Source of the DNA: Chitinophagaceae bacterium
Lineage (GTDB): Bacteria > Bacteroidota > Bacteroidia > Chitinophagales > Chitinophagaceae
Length of the DNA stretch: 64,000 nucleotides
Reading direction: 5' to 3'
Assembly: GCA_024103425.1 (NCBI GenBank)
Contig: JAGFIS010000011.1
Span: 62,001 to 126,000 of the forward strand
The notes under the pieces are model-generated. The model was not told the DNA's origin. It did no database searches and saw nothing but the letters and a program-made list of their open reading frames with translations. Positions 1-8,528 of this stretch are shown here, piece by piece (positions within the stretch are counted from its first letter, which is position 1; each line of letters begins with the position of its first letter). The position numbers were made by a program, and so were the translations under genes.

Positions 1-646
1 TGTCTAAGGCCTGTTTTGTACGGGCTATATTTATTCTTGTATCTCCTTTCTCTTCTTCTTTGAACACCTGCGATCCTCCTGCGCCGCAACACATGGCACG
101 GCTGCGGTTGTTGGCCATCTCTTCGAGATCAGCATCGAGTGTGGCAAGTACTTTCCTCGGTGCTTCGTAGATATCGTTGGCTCTGCCGAGGTAGCAACTG
201 TCGTGGTAGGTAATCTTCTTGCCTTTAAATGATCCGCCTTCTTTGATGCGGATCTTACCTTCGTCAATCAGTTGCTGCAGATAAACGGTATGGTGCAGTA
301 CTTCGTAATTGCCACCGAGTTTGGAGTATTCGTTTTTGAATGTGTTGAATCCATGCGGGCATATGGTAACGATCTTCTTGATGTTGTATCCGTTCAGGAT
401 CTGAATATTCTGGTAAGCCATCATCTGGAAAAGGAACTCGTTTCCTGCTCTTCTTGCCGGATCGCCGGTACACATCTCTTCCTTGCCGAGGATGGCGTAA
501 TTAATACCGATTTTATTGAGAATAGTAGCAAAAGCTCCTGCTATCTTTTGTGCTCTCTGGTCGAAGCTGCCTGCACAACCTACCCAAAAAAGTATCTCAG
601 GCTCCTTGCCTTCTGCAGCCAGTTCTGCTACTGTAGAGACTTTCAT
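1..646 (-). CDS. (Fe-S)-binding CCG-domain protein, HdrB/LutA-like (C-terminus cut by window edge)
   Basis: The first 215 residues are visible; the reading frame is open to base 2, so the 3' end lies outside the window. It carries the cysteine-rich CCG signatures of the family that includes heterodisulfide reductase subunit B, LutA and the glycolate oxidase iron-sulfur subunit. These are a GCAGSF motif near residue 24, CPHGF, HDSCYLGR, and the second CCG core CCGAGG near the cut end. Such proteins carry electrons through a non-cubane 4Fe-4S cluster, usually next to a ferredoxin-type partner that would lie beyond the left edge. The start at base 646 (ATG) gives a normal N-terminus beginning MKVSTVAEL. 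It is divergent from the ATP-grasp gene. Family assignment is firm; the physiological electron donor is unknown. Confidence 0.85.
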   Translation of the reverse strand, partial: MKVSTVAELAAEGKEPEILFWVGCAGSFDQRAQKIAGAFATILNKIGINYAILGKEEMCTGDPARRAGNEFLFQMMAYQNIQILNGYNIKKIVTICPHGFNTFKNEYSKLGGNYEVLHHTVYLQQLIDEGKIRIKEGGSFKGKKITYHDSCYLGRANDIYEAPRKVLATLDADLEEMANNRSRAMCCGAGGSQVFKEEEKGDTRINIARTKQALD

Positions 647-713
647 ACTGTTTTATTTTTGCTAAAATACAACAAAGTTAATCACCTGAGAGAGCCGATG
701 CTAAATGAAGCTT

Positions 714-721
714 TATTTTTG
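714..721 (+). promoter_or_regulatory. candidate Bacteroidota -7 element TATTTTTG
   Basis: TATTTTTG matches TAnnTTTG exactly and lies 41 bases before the TTG start of the ATP-grasp gene. A second match (TATTTTTG) is at 654-661. No TTG -33 box was found at the usual 19-21 base spacing from the 714 copy, so this is only a candidate. Confidence 0.35.
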
Positions 722-762
722 CCCGCATTAAAAATTTTTCATATCCCGTTTGCGCTTTTGAA

Positions 763-1812
763 TTGAATCTCATAAAGAAAATAAAGAATTGGGAAGAGTG
801 GCCGTTTGCAGTGCTTTACGCACCTCTTGCACCGGTGTGGGTTTACTATATGATCCGTTCGAGAACAGTATGGTTCTTTACACCAAGCAATCCTAAGATT
901 ACGTTCGGGGGACTGATAGGAGAACCCAAGAGAGAAATGCACGAATTATTGCCGGCGCAATATATATCTAAGTATTTCAACGTTGTGCCGGGTACTTCTG
1001 CAGAAGAAGTTTTAGAGATGATGAAAAGCAAAGGACTGAATTTTCCCGTATTTGCGAAACCCGAGATAGGAGAGCAGGGGGTTCTGGTGAAAAAGATCGA
1101 TAATGAAGAGCAACTCAGGTTCTACCATTCAAAAATGACCTTTGAGTATTTCATTGAAGATAGTGTTACCTATCCGATGGAAGTCAGCCTTTTCTATTAC
1201 CGCTACCCTTGGGAACAGAAAGGGCATATCACGGGATTCCTGCATAAAATTCCGTTGCAAATAACGGGCGACGGTAAACGGACCTTGCTGGAGTTGATTC
1301 AATCTGATACGAAAGCAAAAAAATACCTGGACCGTTTGAAGAAGAAACATGCTGATCAATTGAATGTAATACTGAGGGAAAGGGAGGTGTACAAACTCAG
1401 TAATATGGGCAACCACAACCAGGGAGCACATTTTGTCGACCTAAAGGATGAGATAGATGATACGTTGGTTACCATGCTCGATGAAATCAGCCTCTCTATC
1501 AACGATTTTTTCTATGGCAGATACGATATTTTGTGTTCAGGCGTTGAAGAGCTGAAAAAACGGCAAAAATTCGCAATCCTTGAATACAATGGTTGCGGCG
1601 CCGAGCCTAACCATATTTATGACACAGGATATACCCTTAGAGAAGCATATGCTGAAATCCTTAAGCACTGGAAGCAGCTTTTCATCATCAGCAGGTATAA
1701 TCACCGTCAGGGAATTGCTTACTGGCCGTTTATGAAGGGATGGAGATTTGTGCGCGAGTCGAAGCAGTATATGAAGCAATTAAGAGTAATAGATCAATTA
1801 ATACCCTTTTAA
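763..1812 (+). CDS. ATP-grasp domain protein (D-Ala-D-Ala ligase-like, substrate unknown)
   Basis: A 349-residue protein that I read as an ATP-grasp enzyme. Residues about 95-125 (FPVFAKPEIGEQGVLVKK) look like the ATP-binding lysine/glycine-rich segment, EYFIED fits the adenine-contacting strand, and the C-terminal part has an acidic-Asn metal site of the type EYNGCGAEPN around residue 270. ATP-grasp enzymes couple a carboxylate to an amine or thiol through an acyl phosphate; the substrate cannot be told here. The start used is TTG at 763; the frame is open further upstream and the next internal ATG is far inside, so the true start is uncertain. The YceI gene follows after 10 bases. Confidence 0.6.
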   Translation: MNLIKKIKNWEEWPFAVLYAPLAPVWVYYMIRSRTVWFFTPSNPKITFGGLIGEPKREMHELLPAQYISKYFNVVPGTSAEEVLEMMKSKGLNFPVFAKPEIGEQGVLVKKIDNEEQLRFYHSKMTFEYFIEDSVTYPMEVSLFYYRYPWEQKGHITGFLHKIPLQITGDGKRTLLELIQSDTKAKKYLDRLKKKHADQLNVILREREVYKLSNMGNHNQGAHFVDLKDEIDDTLVTMLDEISLSINDFFYGRYDILCSGVEELKKRQKFAILEYNGCGAEPNHIYDTGYTLREAYAEILKHWKQLFIISRYNHRQGIAYWPFMKGWRFVRESKQYMKQLRVIDQLIPF

Positions 1813-1822
1813 AATTTAATTT

Positions 1823-2365
1823 ATGAGACTTTATCCATTTCTGTTGACGTTTTTATTTTTATTTCAACCCAAAGGAATTTTCGTTACTCATCTTGTACCG
1901 GTAGATGCAGGCAGCAAGGTGGCTTTCACTATCAAGAATTTTGGAATTGCTGTTAACGGCACCCTCTCCGGTATCGATGGAAAAATTTATTTTAATCCCG
2001 GTGATCTCGCTTCCAGCACCTTTAATGTTACTGTGAGAACAAATACAATTGATACAGATAACAGCATGCGTGATGCGAGTTTGAAGAAAGACTATTTTGA
2101 TACAGAAGCTTTTCCTGTTATCAGATTGATTTCTTCTAAAGTCAGCAAGGCTCCGGATGGTTCATATAACTTCTCAGGCAAGCTGACGATTAAAGGAATT
2201 ACAAAAGATGTTACTTTCCCGTTTCAGGCTGTTGATCGTGGAAACAGTTATTTGTTTACCGGCGGATTCGCAATTAACCGCCTCGATTATAATGTAGGTG
2301 AGCGCAGCAGCATTTTAAGCAGCAAGGTCAATATCTCTCTGAAGGTATCGGCACTGAAAAAATAA
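1823..2365 (+). CDS. YceI family protein, secreted
   Basis: A 180-residue protein with an N-terminal hydrophobic signal segment (residues 1-20) and the lipocalin-like YceI fold: VDAGSKVAFTIKNFG, the mid-domain DxSMRDASLKKDYFD segment, and ITGxLTIKGITKDVTFP. YceI proteins bind long isoprenoid or amphiphilic ligands in the periplasm; the cellular role is often unclear. It lies between the ATP-grasp gene and the LysE-type exporter with gaps of 10 and 4 bases, so these three probably share a transcript. Length and motif order are normal for the family. Confidence 0.88.
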   Translation: MRLYPFLLTFLFLFQPKGIFVTHLVPVDAGSKVAFTIKNFGIAVNGTLSGIDGKIYFNPGDLASSTFNVTVRTNTIDTDNSMRDASLKKDYFDTEAFPVIRLISSKVSKAPDGSYNFSGKLTIKGITKDVTFPFQAVDRGNSYLFTGGFAINRLDYNVGERSSILSSKVNISLKVSALKK

Positions 2366-2369
2366 ACTG

Positions 2370-3035
2370 ATGAAAGCACTTTTCAGAGTGTTCATATGGG
2401 GGCTGATTGTTAGCTTTCTGGGCTCGCTGCCCTTGGGCACCCTGAATGTCGCTGCCATGCAAATCAGTATCCAGGAGAATGTCCTGCACGGTATTTACTT
2501 CTCACTGGGATCTCTCGTTGTAGAGATGATTTACGTCCGTTTTTCTCTGATAGGTATCGACTGGATTAGAAAGCAGAAGAAACTGCTTCGCTGGATGGAG
2601 TGGATTACAGTCGGAATCATATTGGCACTTGCAATTGGAAGTTTTATAGCTGCAATGACACCGCATCAGCAGAAGAATGTTATGCTGGATAACAATATCC
2701 ACCGTTTTCTGTTGGGTTTGATGCTGAGTGCCGTGAATCCTGTACAGATTCCTTTCTGGTTCGGATGGAGTACCGTACTTTTTACTAAAAACATCCTCAA
2801 ACCACAGCCCTCATTCTACAACCTTTACATCGTAGGTATCGGTATCGGAACCTTCCTGGGTAACCTCATCTTCATTTTCGGCGGCAGGGCAGTGGCCGAT
2901 AAGCTGAATATCAATCAAAACCTGATCAACTGGGTGATTGGAGGCATATTCACTATTACCGCGATTATCTTCCTGATACGCATTTTTATGAAAAAGGATG
3001 CTGTAAGAAAGTTTGATGAAGTAGCAGAATCGTAG
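2370..3035 (+). CDS. LysE/RhtB-type transporter
   Basis: A 221-residue inner-membrane protein with about six hydrophobic helices. The N-terminal helix has the LysE-like small-residue/proline pattern GSLPLGTLNVAAMQIS, corresponding to the GPxxxxV region of amino-acid exporters, and a second pattern LSAVNPVQIPFWFG sits mid-protein. LysE-superfamily proteins export amino acids or other small metabolites; the substrate is not visible from sequence. It starts four bases after the YceI stop, which suggests translational coupling. The helix lengths fit a complete protein. Confidence 0.78.
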   Translation: MKALFRVFIWGLIVSFLGSLPLGTLNVAAMQISIQENVLHGIYFSLGSLVVEMIYVRFSLIGIDWIRKQKKLLRWMEWITVGIILALAIGSFIAAMTPHQQKNVMLDNNIHRFLLGLMLSAVNPVQIPFWFGWSTVLFTKNILKPQPSFYNLYIVGIGIGTFLGNLIFIFGGRAVADKLNINQNLINWVIGGIFTITAIIFLIRIFMKKDAVRKFDEVAES

Positions 3036-3358
3036 TTTTACGATGAGCTCTGAAGGGACTCTTACGAAAATCGAGGTATTTTCTTACCCCCGAAAATCAC
3101 CTGATTCTGCTATTGTTTTAGGTACTGATGCGGGCTACTTTTGTGTTAGAGGTTGATTGATAGCAAAAGCATGAATCCGATACCTAAAAATCCAAATCCT
3201 TTTAAAACTGCGAATCGATCCTTGAAAAAACTAAAACAAAAGTCATTCAACTTCCACCGAATCCTGTGAAGAGAAAAAAACATTATCCCTGTGAAAACGA
3301 ACTCGAAAGAGTTTTATTTAAGTCCTGAAAAACTAGTCCCCCAGGAATTAAATTGATT
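3036..3358. other. gene-free stretch
   Basis: This 320-base AT-rich segment holds no convincing gene. A 32-codon frame starting at ATG 3171 (MNPIPKNPNPF) exists but has no family resemblance or clear ribosome binding site. No RNA gene or repeat was recognised; a tiny perfect hairpin TCGTA-GTTT-TACGA sits at the LysE stop codon but is not followed by a T run. Confidence 0.5.
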
Positions 3359-3390
3359 AAAAAAGCTTCTGAACCCTCAGGAGCTTTTTT
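3359..3390. terminator. bidirectional rho-independent terminator
   Basis: Arms 3359-3372 (AAAAAAGCTTCTGA) and 3377-3390 (TCAGGAGCTTTTTT) pair with one G-T wobble around a four-base loop and give T runs on both strands. The left-going gene's stop codon (TGA) lies inside the right arm. It can end the minus-strand operon and any rightward transcript from the LysE side. Confidence 0.8.
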
Positions 3391-3886
3391 GTTTTTGGGC
3401 AGTTCGTATTGATAAACCGGTTCTATAAGCAGCATAAGCCAGCATTAACAGAATTATCCCAAACATTGCGATAAAAAAACGTATCAATAAAACCGCCGCG
3501 TAATTATCTTCAGGTTGCGGAAACTCTCCCGGGCCTGATAATGGAGGGTAAAGAGTCCATTCTTTAGTGAAGGCGTCCAATTTGCTGATCGCGCCCATCA
3601 GGATGAGGATCAGAATAAACCCTGAGATTATTGTAACCAGATTCCCCGCCTTGCCGGAGAACCCCAAAAAAATACTTCTTATGAAATAGATGATAAAGGT
3701 TACAGCCAAAAATAATAATACGAATCCTATCAGAGCAGGAAAGTCGAAATAAGTATCATGGAGGTGTATCCAGGGATTATTTTTAAGCGGATTACCCCAG
3801 AATAACATGTAGAGCAATAGGGTAAGCCCAAAGGAAACGGCTATCCACAACCAGCTGCCCCAATTATATTTGGGTGTTTCTTTCAT
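3377..3886 (-). CDS. small four-helix membrane protein with cytochrome-oxidase-subunit-I-like motifs
   Basis: A 169-residue protein with about four membrane helices (residues 13-31, 50-70, 80-100, 128-150). Two extramembrane motifs resemble the haem-copper oxidase catalytic subunit: HDTYF at 43-47 (COX1 has HDTYYVVAHFHYV, but the haem/Cu histidines after it are absent here) and WTLYPPLS at 110-117 (COX1 has GWTVYPPL). Their order is the reverse of that in COX1. I do not know a function. It is the last gene of the leftward set: the ROK kinase stop is 26 bases upstream. It may be a haem- or copper-free relative, or the motifs may be convergent. Confidence 0.6.
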   Translation of the reverse strand: MKETPKYNWGSWLWIAVSFGLTLLLYMLFWGNPLKNNPWIHLHDTYFDFPALIGFVLLFLAVTFIIYFIRSIFLGFSGKAGNLVTIISGFILILILMGAISKLDAFTKEWTLYPPLSGPGEFPQPEDNYAAVLLIRFFIAMFGIILLMLAYAAYRTGLSIRTAQKQKSS

Positions 3887-3912
3887 GATGAAGGTTTAGA
3901 AGCAGATGGCGA

Positions 3913-4932
3913 TCAGCTTTCGCTCGCTTCCTTCTCTTTTTTGAGCTCCCATACCAGGGCACTGGCACCGAGAATGGCCGCATCAGACTCCTTCAGCTCG
4001 CTAAAGATTAGCTTAACCTTGTTCTGGAATATCGGCAACAGGTTTTCCTCCATGCTCTTTCTTACGGGATTCATCAGCAGGTCGCCGGCCTTGATTACTC
4101 CGCCGAAAAGAATTATGGCCTCCGGTGAGGAGAACATCACGAAGTTGGCCAGTGCCAAGCCCAGAATCTTTCCGGTGTATTCAAAAACATCCAGTGCAAT
4201 TTTATCGCCCTGAATAGCAGCCTCATAAACAGTTTTTGATGTGATTTGTTCGTGAGGAGTATTTCTCAGCAGGCTTTCTTCTTTGAATCTTTCGTCGAGA
4301 AATTCTCTGGCAGTGATGGCGATACCGGTTGCGGATGCGTAGGCCTCAAGAGATCCTTTGAGTCCTGTTCCCCAGTGCAATCTTCCGCCGGGGATGACTG
4401 TGGTATGCCCCAGTTCTCCGGCAAAACCGTCGTGTCCGTAAATCATCTGTCCGTTGGCAATGATACCACTACCCACACCCGTGCCCAGGGTGATCATGAT
4501 GAAATCTTTCATTCCTCTGCCTGCTCCGTACATCATTTCTCCGAGTGCTGCGGCATTGGCATCATTGGTAAGAGTGCAAGGAACCCCGAATTTATCGGTC
4601 ATCAGTTGAGCGATAGGAATAATGCCCTTCCATTGGAGGTTGGGAGCAAACTCTATCGTGCCCGTGTAATAGTTACCGTTAGGCGCACCTATACCAATAC
4701 CTTTGATAAACTCCATGCCTCCGACTTCCTCAATTTCCGGAGTCAATTGCTTGTAGAGCGCATTGATATAATTGTCGAGATCTTTGTAATCAGTGGTCTT
4801 AATTTCTCCTTTATTGCTGATTTCGCCGCGATGATTTACGATTCCGAATTTTGTATTCGTACCTCCAATATCAATGCCGATAGCAAACTCTTTTGCGTCT
4901 TTTCCTTTTTGATACGATGCTCTTTCTTCCAT
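3913..4932 (-). CDS. ROK family sugar kinase (glucokinase-like) lacking the zinc cysteines
   Basis: A 339-residue cytoplasmic kinase with the ROK phosphate-1 loop DIGGT (21-25), catalytic Asp in TNDAN (D124), the phosphate-2 loop GTGVGSG (150-156) and ELGH (173-176). ROK glucokinases phosphorylate glucose or a related hexose with ATP. The family zinc motif CGCGxxGCxE is WGTGxxGSxE here: W187, T189 and S194 replace the three cysteines, while the preceding His (176) is kept. The domain is otherwise complete. It lies 65 bases downstream of the FHS sugar permease, which suggests uptake followed by phosphorylation. Sugar identity is not determined by sequence. Confidence 0.85.
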   Translation of the reverse strand: MEERASYQKGKDAKEFAIGIDIGGTNTKFGIVNHRGEISNKGEIKTTDYKDLDNYINALYKQLTPEIEEVGGMEFIKGIGIGAPNGNYYTGTIEFAPNLQWKGIIPIAQLMTDKFGVPCTLTNDANAAALGEMMYGAGRGMKDFIMITLGTGVGSGIIANGQMIYGHDGFAGELGHTTVIPGGRLHWGTGLKGSLEAYASATGIAITAREFLDERFKEESLLRNTPHEQITSKTVYEAAIQGDKIALDVFEYTGKILGLALANFVMFSSPEAIILFGGVIKAGDLLMNPVRKSMEENLLPIFQNKVKLIFSELKESDAAILGASALVWELKKEKEASES

Positions 4933-4997
4933 AGTGTTCTTAGGTTCAAAGATATTGATCTATCTGGTTGTTCTTTTTTCTTTTCAGAAATATATTA

Positions 4998-6938
4998 TCA
5001 GCTGACGGTATCATAGGTGATTCCCTGCTTCCTCAGAATGCCTTTTACTAGGAAAGCGTAAAGGGTAATATAACCGAATGCCAGTAACGGTATCCAGTAA
5101 GACTGGTGGATGCCGTAACCTACGATATCGCTTCCCGATTGCAGCAGGTCTGCCAGCTTCCCCTGGATGGGAGGCAGAACACCGCCTCCTAAAATCATCA
5201 TCACAAGAAATGCAGATCCCTGAGTAGTGTATTTACCCAATCCTGCGATGGACAAAGTGAAGATTGCCGGCCACATAATACTGCAGAAGAGTCCCCCGCT
5301 GATGAAGGCATATACTGCCAGCAACCCGGTTGAGAAAATACCGATTGCCATAGCTGTTATGCCGAGCAGTCCGAAAATCAGGAGTGTTCTTGCCGGATTA
5401 TTACCGCTCAGGAAGAAAGCACCTATCTGCACACCTACGCAAATAATATAACAGTAGAGCAGGTGAACTTTGTAACCTGACAGTTTGTTGACACTCAGTA
5501 CAATAGCAAATGCGATAAGCGGTACAATGAAGGTCAGCAGTTTTTTAGTGCTCTTCTTAAACTCAAACGCACTGATAGAACCTACCCACCGGCCGATCAT
5601 AAGGCTTCCCCAGTACATGGAGATAAAGAGGGCAGCTTCTGAAGTAGAGTATGCTCCGAATGCGGGTTTGTTAATCAGTTCCCCGAGGTTACTTACAATG
5701 GTTACTTCTGCACCTACGTAAAGGAACAGGGCCAGCATCCCGAGAACCAGTTGAGGGTACCGCATGGCTCCCCATCCTTCAGGATTCTTTTTAGCGCGGA
5801 AGTTGGCAATCAACAGGCTGAACACAACCGATGCCAGTGCTCCGAACAACCACATCATCCTGTATCGTTCCAAGGGCAGTTTTACTGCATTCAGTTCTGC
5901 AGTTTTTTGATCGATATTGCTCTTCAGCGTCATCACCTCAGCGACGACATCTTCGGAAGCATTAGACTTTAATAATGCTATTTGTGATTCTATTTCTGCC
6001 GCTGTTTTATCTTTTAGAAAATTCTTGGTGGAAATATTGGTCGGATTATCTCCAAGTCCGGTTACCACTAACTGATCAACTTTCTTGTAATCATCAGAAA
6101 TCACCCCCTCCATTTGCTGAACCGTTGCCTGTTCAGTGGAGTTGTAACTACTGAAAACAGGAACGAACATGATAATCAGCAGGCCTGTCATTATAAGGAG
6201 GGAATTCAGTGTTTTTGTCTCCTTTTCAGATTTCTCTGTGTTGATGCCTGCAGGTACTTTTTTGCTGAAATAGAACAGTGCGGCTGCTGCCAGAAAGAGC
6301 AGGCCGACGCAAGTGTACAACACGATTACCTTACCGAGGCTCAGCGAAGCAATCTGGTCGTCGGATATCGCAGCCGTTGTGCCGAACAGGGCGAATGCAA
6401 CAATCAACGGACCGATCATCGTACCGAAAGAGTTGATACCGCCACCCAGATTTACACGGCTGGCACCGGTGGTAGGGTCTCCCAGCATAATCGCGAAGGG
6501 GTTGGCGGCTACCTGTTGCAAAGAGAACCCGAGTGCCACTACAAAGAGGCCTCCCAACATGCCGACAAAGACATCTCCGTACACGGCCAGAATCATCACA
6601 GCCGCACCCAGCGCGGAGAATAAAAGTCCGTAAACAATACTCCTTTTATATCCCCATTTGGCTACCAGATCCCTTCCGCCGAAGGCTCCGTAAGCAAATA
6701 AAATCAAAGCACCGATATAATAGGCCAAATAGAATGCGAAGTCGATCAGCTGGCTTTGGAACTGGTCTAAATTGAAATAATGCTTACAAAAAGGGATAAA
6801 AACACTGTTTCCGGCGGCGATAAAGCCCCAGAAGAAAAAGACCGTAATAAGAGTGGTTAAAGCCCCGTAATTGGTAGGTTGCAACTTTCCGGTGGCAGGT
6901 GTAACCTGACCGGTTGGATTCATCTGCGGTGTTGCCAT
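4998..6938 (-). CDS. FHS-family sugar:H+ symporter (fucose/glucose-galactose permease type) with large inserted domain
   Basis: A 646-residue MFS permease of the FucP/GluP (FHS) family: FFFWGFIAAGNSVFIPF at the first helix, GFSLQQVAANPF mid-protein, and the conserved SGNNPARTL and IMWPAIFTLSIAGLG segments in the second half. Typical members have about 430 residues. The extra length is an insertion between the two six-helix halves: a hydrophobic segment at 246-262, about 95 polar residues with heptad-like character (263-358), and another hydrophobic segment at 361-378. It probably heads the leftward operon with the ROK kinase. The start ATG at 6938 is followed by a polar N-terminus; the opposite-strand glgA starts 107 bases away. 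Confidence 0.88.
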   Translation of the reverse strand: MATPQMNPTGQVTPATGKLQPTNYGALTTLITVFFFWGFIAAGNSVFIPFCKHYFNLDQFQSQLIDFAFYLAYYIGALILFAYGAFGGRDLVAKWGYKRSIVYGLLFSALGAAVMILAVYGDVFVGMLGGLFVVALGFSLQQVAANPFAIMLGDPTTGASRVNLGGGINSFGTMIGPLIVAFALFGTTAAISDDQIASLSLGKVIVLYTCVGLLFLAAAALFYFSKKVPAGINTEKSEKETKTLNSLLIMTGLLIIMFVPVFSSYNSTEQATVQQMEGVISDDYKKVDQLVVTGLGDNPTNISTKNFLKDKTAAEIESQIALLKSNASEDVVAEVMTLKSNIDQKTAELNAVKLPLERYRMMWLFGALASVVFSLLIANFRAKKNPEGWGAMRYPQLVLGMLALFLYVGAEVTIVSNLGELINKPAFGAYSTSEAALFISMYWGSLMIGRWVGSISAFEFKKSTKKLLTFIVPLIAFAIVLSVNKLSGYKVHLLYCYIICVGVQIGAFFLSGNNPARTLLIFGLLGITAMAIGIFSTGLLAVYAFISGGLFCSIMWPAIFTLSIAGLGKYTTQGSAFLVMMILGGGVLPPIQGKLADLLQSGSDIVGYGIHQSYWIPLLAFGYITLYAFLVKGILRKQGITYDTVS

Positions 6939-7011
6939 TCAGTAATGAAAATTTTGGCAATGAAAGTAAGATAAAAAAGCCATTGTCCGGTAAATTATTA
7001 TCATTCGACTG

Positions 7012-7041
7012 TTGATACATTCATTAAAACTTGTACTTTCA
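7012..7041 (+). promoter_or_regulatory. glgA promoter, TTG-N19-TACTTTCA
   Basis: TTG at 7012-7014, a 19-base spacer, then TACTTTCA at 7034-7041, close to the Bacteroidota consensus TTTG-N19-21-TAnnTTTG. The glgA ATG begins only four bases further on, so transcription would start at or very near the start codon and the mRNA may be leaderless. Confidence 0.55.
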
Positions 7042-7045
7042 TAGC

Positions 7046-8455
7046 ATGGAAATTTTACACGTGAGTGCCGAATGTTACCCTGTGGCTAAAGTGGGTGGAC
7101 TCGGCGATGTTGTCGGCGCATTGCCAAAGTATCAGCAAAAACTCGGGCACATTGCCAAGGTGGTATTGCCCATGTACCGCACAAAATTTTTGTTCGAAAA
7201 TCAGTTTGATGTTGTTCACAAAGGAGCCTTTTCAATGGACGGGCATTGGCTTAACTACACCATCATCAAAGAGAAAACTAACAAGCTGGGGTTTGATCTC
7301 TATCTCGTGGACATCATGGGTATTCTGGATCGCGAAAGAGTGTACGGATATGATGATGATACCTACAGGTTCATTGCTTTTCAGCGTGCAGTTGTCGACT
7401 GGGTGGGCAAGTGGCAGCACCGGCCCGATATCATTCATGCACACGACCATCATTGCGGATTAATACCGTTCATGATGCAGTATAGTTATGAGTATAATTA
7501 TTTAAGCGGTATTAAAACCATTTTCACAATCCACAACGGTCAGTACCAGGGCTGGATGGGCTGGGATCAGGCGAGATGGTTCCCTGCTTTTGATGCTTAT
7601 AAGTGGGGAATGCTGGATTGGAATAACATGATCAATCCGCTGGCAGCGGGTGTGAAGTGCGCATACAAAGTCAATACCGTAAGTTCGGGATATCTTGAAG
7701 AATTAAGACATAGTTCTAAAGGATTGGAACACTTGTTTGAGTACGAAAGGGGTAAGTGCTTTGGAATTCTGAACGGTATCGACACCGAAGTATGGAATCC
7801 TGAAACAGACAGTTATCTGCAGCACCATTACAGTTATCTCACAGCCGACGAAGGCAAGCGTGCCAACAAGAAAGCCTTGTGTGATGAGTTCGGACTCGAC
7901 ATTAATAAGCCGCTGTTCATCTTTATCGGTAGGATGGTAGAAGAAAAAGCAGCTGACTTATTACCGCAGGCGATATCGGACAGTATCTATTATATGAATG
8001 GACGGATGAATTTCTTAGTGCTTGGCAGTGGAAGCAGCATGGTGGAGCAACAGCTCGAATCTATGCGCGGCCATTTCTTCGGATATTATAATTCGCAGAT
8101 CGGGTACAATGAAGCCCTGAGTCATAAAATGTATGCCGGAGCTGATTTTCTGCTGATGCCGAGCAGGGTAGAGCCGTGCGGACTCAATCAGATGTATGCA
8201 CTTCGATACGGTACGGTGCCTATTGTAAGAAGAACCGGCGGACTGAATGATACGGTTGTGGATTATGGTGATGAAGGCGGATTCGGTGTATGCTTCAGGG
8301 AAGCTACAGTTGGAGAAATTACTCATTCGGTGTACAGGGCATTACAGTTGTATGAAGACAAGGAGAGAATGGGCAAGACGGTAGAAAAAATCATGCAGAT
8401 AGATCATAGTTGGGAGAGAAGTGCGCAGATTTATATAAATTTATACAACTCATAG
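7046..8455 (+). CDS. glgA: glycogen synthase
   Basis: A 469-residue GT5 glycosyltransferase that transfers glucose from ADP-glucose to the non-reducing end of an alpha-1,4-glucan. The ADP-binding KVGGL motif is at residues 15-19 of a standard N-terminal Rossmann domain, HAHDHH is in the middle, and the C-terminal half has the GRMVEEKAADL hinge and the PSRVEPCGLNQMYALRYG nucleotide-sugar loop with its catalytic Glu. I chose the ATG at 7046 because it gives the family N-terminus (MEILHVSAE); an upstream TTG frame at 7031 overlaps the promoter. It is followed after 73 bases by glgC, the gene making its substrate. Confidence 0.95.
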   Translation: MEILHVSAECYPVAKVGGLGDVVGALPKYQQKLGHIAKVVLPMYRTKFLFENQFDVVHKGAFSMDGHWLNYTIIKEKTNKLGFDLYLVDIMGILDRERVYGYDDDTYRFIAFQRAVVDWVGKWQHRPDIIHAHDHHCGLIPFMMQYSYEYNYLSGIKTIFTIHNGQYQGWMGWDQARWFPAFDAYKWGMLDWNNMINPLAAGVKCAYKVNTVSSGYLEELRHSSKGLEHLFEYERGKCFGILNGIDTEVWNPETDSYLQHHYSYLTADEGKRANKKALCDEFGLDINKPLFIFIGRMVEEKAADLLPQAISDSIYYMNGRMNFLVLGSGSSMVEQQLESMRGHFFGYYNSQIGYNEALSHKMYAGADFLLMPSRVEPCGLNQMYALRYGTVPIVRRTGGLNDTVVDYGDEGGFGVCFREATVGEITHSVYRALQLYEDKERMGKTVEKIMQIDHSWERSAQIYINLYNS

Positions 8456-8528
8456 TTTTCTGCCGATACAAGAAAAACAAATTTGTCTTTTTTAAGCTAA
8501 CTGAATTAAGATATAAAACTCAATAATT

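Noticed and set aside
3171..3269. 32-codon frame after the LysE-type gene
   Set aside because: Too short, no motif, no clear start signal.
6114..6623. 169-codon frame opposite the FHS permease
   Set aside because: Cysteine- and glutamine-rich shadow translation of a membrane-protein gene; no independent support.
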